Positions 61,254 to 64,000 of a stretch of DNA of 64,000 bases are shown in pieces. A program made the position numbers and the translations under genes. This DNA is from Sipunculus nudus (taxonomy: Eukaryota > Annelida > Sipuncula > Golfingiida > Sipunculidae). The stretch covers positions 85,533,056 to 85,597,055 of the forward strand of contig CM049310.1 in assembly GCA_026874595.1 (NCBI GenBank). The letters run 5' to 3'. The notes below the pieces were generated by a model. It had not been told where the DNA came from and did not search any database. It worked only from the letters and a program-made list of their open reading frames with translations. Each line of letters starts with the position of its first letter. Position 1 is the first letter of the stretch.

Positions 61254-62745
61254 AGCCCCGTTCCCACTTTCACGAATTTGACGCCGAATCGCCACGAACT
61301 TGCATCATTTAAATTCGTAGGGACGTCGTGGGAGTGTCGAAGATGATGTCTTGAACATTCGGTAATGTTCGTAGCGAGGTCTTGAGCACTCCGAATTCGT
61401 GGCGCTATTTTTGAAATGTTCAAAAATTAAGCTTTGTCGTCACAAGTCGTAGCTAAGTCGTAACAGTTTCTTTGTAAGTCGTATGAGAGTCTTCATAATT
61501 CTTGTAAATTCGTGATGTATAACAATGTCACGAATGCTCGCGAAGGACACTGACATCGACACGACTTCAACACGACTACAATACGACTACCACAATAACC
61601 TCTCAAGAGAGAGTCACGTTCATAAAGCCCCTTCCTACTTCCACAAATTTGGTGACGAATCATCAAGAACTGACATCATAATGTAACGGAAAATATTATT
61701 TTTTAACTTCTTACAAAACAATGAGGAATAAGGTTTAGAAGTAAGAACACTGTGTAGATTGTAAATTTGTTTTAAAGAAGATTTGTATTGTGGTTATTGG
61801 TTCCAACTAAATTTGAACTAAAATAATTTGAAGAAGCTGAATCAAATTACCTTTCCTTTGTAATTTGTAACTTCTTTGTAAACAAACAAGAAAGTTTTTG
61901 CAGTGAGTAAACCATGTAGATTCGTAAATTTGTTTTAAAGAAATTTTTTTATCGTGGATATTGGTTGACAAAATAAATTTGAACCGAAACAGTTTAAAAA
62001 AGCTGAATATATTATACAGTTTCGTAATACTTAAACATATGGTCAATATAATAAATTATGAATTTCCTATTTTACTATGGGAGAATAAACTGAGCCTAGC
62101 ACAAATCGATATTAACAGAATCTTATATCACATTGAGAGCTGAATCAATAAGATATTTTAACCAATATTTTGAGAATACAGATATTTTACATCCGATTGA
62201 GACGGTCGTCTACTTGGACTAAAAGAAGTTAACGTCGTATTTGCCACCACATAAATAAGTCGCAATTGTCTAATTACTCAAATCAAATGAGACATATATT
62301 ATCAGTGTTTTAAACTGGATAACTTTTGTCAAATTAAAATATCTGGAGAAGTTGAGTAAAGTGTTGTTATGGTGTCCTTTTACTGATATCGTCTTCTTTG
62401 TGACATTACAATAGCTATATATCACATATATAGCTATCTAACAATCCGTAGCAAAATTGAATGATCGTAGGAGTATCGTCCACAAGTCGCAGATCAATCG
62501 TGGAAATATCGTACCAGTATCTTAGACGTCGTCACGGAGCCGTGAACATTCTTATAAGTGTCGTGTCATATCGTGCTGGCTTCGTGTCACTGTCGTAGCC
62601 AATCGTACTGGCATCGTACTCCTTTCGTACAATATCGTGGCCGTGATGGAATTTTTATAACTCGACAGGCTGATTGGCCACGAATCGCCACGAATTCAAC
62701 ATCGTGGCGATTCGGCGTCAAATTCGTGAAAGTGGGAACGGGGCT
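61254..62745. mobile_element. 1.49-kb non-autonomous DNA transposon, perfect 44-bp inverted ends, TTA duplication
   Basis: The left end starts AGCCCCGTTCCCACTTTCAC and the right end is its exact complement for 44 bp. TTA flanks both sides (61251-61253 and 62746-62748). The subterminal regions are crowded with tcgta/tcgtg words, and a diverged copy of the end (aagccccttcctacttccac) lies inside at about 61626. No long reading frame. A 3-bp TWA duplication is typical of PIF/Harbinger (established), so a Harbinger-type derivative is inferred. Confidence 0.8.
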
Positions 62746-63114
62746 TTACGCGCTGCATAACAGTAAAAAAAAGTATTTTGCGTGTGTATAATACTATTCT
62801 TCACAGATTTTACCTTGCAAGTGTTAAAATAATACGGAATCGTGTTATAGAAAAAAAATTATCAGATATACCGCTTAGTTTCTAATGAGGATGCCCAAGT
62901 GGCGCATGACAAACTGAACTTTCACGGTAAATCTGCAGTCGGAATCTGGCCATATTTGATGTTCAGCAATATATCGATTCCATATCATATATCTTATTAT
63001 AGGTTTTCAATGTATTCTTTTAACAACTGTGAACATAGAGTTTATTTTTTCTTTTACAATAAGAAGGTTGTTAACGGACGATTTTATTTGTACATATACA
63101 ATCACCAGGCAATG

Positions 63115-63350
63115 GTTATACACTAAATTCGTTCCAGGTTTCGGGCCATTCCGGGTTTCTACACCAGGGCTGGCACATACCAAGAATTGTGATCAAGCTG
63201 GATGCACAATGTAATACCACGTTCTCATTGGTCTGGGGGAAAATGTATACCCCGTGCAAGCCCTGGTGATGAAACCCGGAGAATCTTGTCATACAGTTTA
63301 AAGTAGTGGTCAAGGCGAAGGAGATATTGGCCGACTGCAGTGTATACCGG
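63115..63350. mobile_element. Palindromic MITE family N, copy 2
   Basis: Left ggttatacactaaattcg and right ccgactgcagtgtatacc are inverted. The inner arms mirror as ccgggtttctacaccagggc against gccctggtgatgaaacccgg. Phrases gatgcacaatgt and gtgcaagcc match copy 1 at 30.4 kb. Confidence 0.65.
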
Positions 63351-64000
63351 CTTATCAATTATCAATCTAATTTAAGTTTTACTTTTCGGCCCCAACAAAC
63401 TGTCACCATTCGTTAATAATAATTATGTTTAGTGAAATGAGTAGAAACTTTAGATTGTTGACTTTTAAGTGCAAAACATAAAATTTGCTGGTACAGTACT
63501 TTCCAATGTGTGACTTCAACCAAACTTCATGAAGAACAGGTGGCCATATTCCCAGAGCTCCGGATACAATCTTATGATGTATACACTAACTCCAATGTGG
63601 TCCTTTAAATGCCCTTACTTTTCCATTCCACATTGTGGATAGTGTTACGGAACCTAATATAAACAGATCACGTATGCGTGATGAACACAAATTCTGTATC
63701 GGAGATAAAAGAATCAGATTCTGTAACACTAGGCAGCGTGAAATGTCTAGGGGAATGAATAAAGAAGTCAGTGGTTCTTTGTTTACAAATAACTATAATT
63801 TATTCTTAAAACAACTCTAACATTACAATACACCAAATCAATACAATTATACAGTAAAACAGCGGTGTAACAACAAATCAATACAATCACACAGAAAAAT
63901 AATGTGCACAGTACCTGGATACCAACACCGCCACAACAATAAGTTCTTTAAATGTATACTCTAGGAGAATGACAGTCCAGTGTAAAGCCCTTATAACAAC
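63351..64000. other. Window end, nothing recognised
   Basis: AT-rich DNA. Repeated aatacaat(t/c)a(t/c)acag(t/a)aaa phrases occur near 63835-63900. No exon identified. Confidence 0.3.

Noticed and set aside
61116-61423. Open frames overlapping the start of the 1.49-kb transposon
   Set aside because: They run through the inverted end and reappear from the opposite end (62558-62791), showing they are by-products of the repeat.

Overview
The window is animal nuclear DNA, most likely from a bivalve mollusc. Its genes are split by GT-AG introns of 0.2 to 9 kb. It is AT-rich, with many (AT)n tracts and homopolymers, and most of its length is non-autonomous transposons and minisatellites. A tRNA-headed SINE with a Meta-SINE-like 3' domain and a decayed jockey-like LINE also fit a mollusc. 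The species cannot be named from sequence alone.

Genes. All convincing genes lie on the minus strand and form one tandem family of three paralogues, called here A, B and C. A has exons at 756-1133, 4097-4217 and 6672-6821. B has exons at 28725-29015, 29735-29849, 39040-39190 and probably 44781-44921. C has exons at 48797-49129, 53375-53492 and 53718-53981. Each encodes a small protein with two closely spaced membrane helices, a Cys and basic juxtamembrane patch, and a Pro/Tyr/Gln-rich tail ending in a PPxY motif. The intron between TM1 and TM2 is phase 2 in all three, and the intron between TM2 and tail is phase 0 in all three. All three tails share a (D/E)(A/V)RPxxxQ motif upstream of PP(S/N)Y. 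I do not recognise the family. Both termini are predicted to be cytoplasmic, and the PPxY suggests docking of a WW-domain protein such as a NEDD4-type ligase (inference).

Repeats by region. 1.35-6.6 kb: tandem-core, Helentron-like (HINE-like) elements in gene A introns. 7.4-8.4 kb: two MITEs in opposite orientation. 9.5-16.6 kb: microsatellites and nested HINE-like elements. 19.1-21.5 kb: another MITE and a HINE-like element. 23.4-28.4 kb: three minisatellites, including a 3.9 kb array of a 40-bp unit. 30.4-41 kb (gene B introns): a palindromic MITE, a nested element pair, AGGTCA-rich repeats and a third hairpin-ended element. 41.5 kb: the SINE. 46.1-48.5 kb: a 14-bp minisatellite split by an insertion, then the LINE remnant. 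49.7-50.8 kb: a CGTACGG-rich terminal-repeat element in a gene C intron. 57.9-59.1 kb: a 24-bp minisatellite. 61.25-62.75 kb: a 1.49 kb element with perfect 44-bp inverted ends and a TTA duplication.

The best candidates for new biology are the three-gene two-TM/PPxY family and the hairpin-ended repeat families, one of which shows paired arm changes that preserve the terminal stem.
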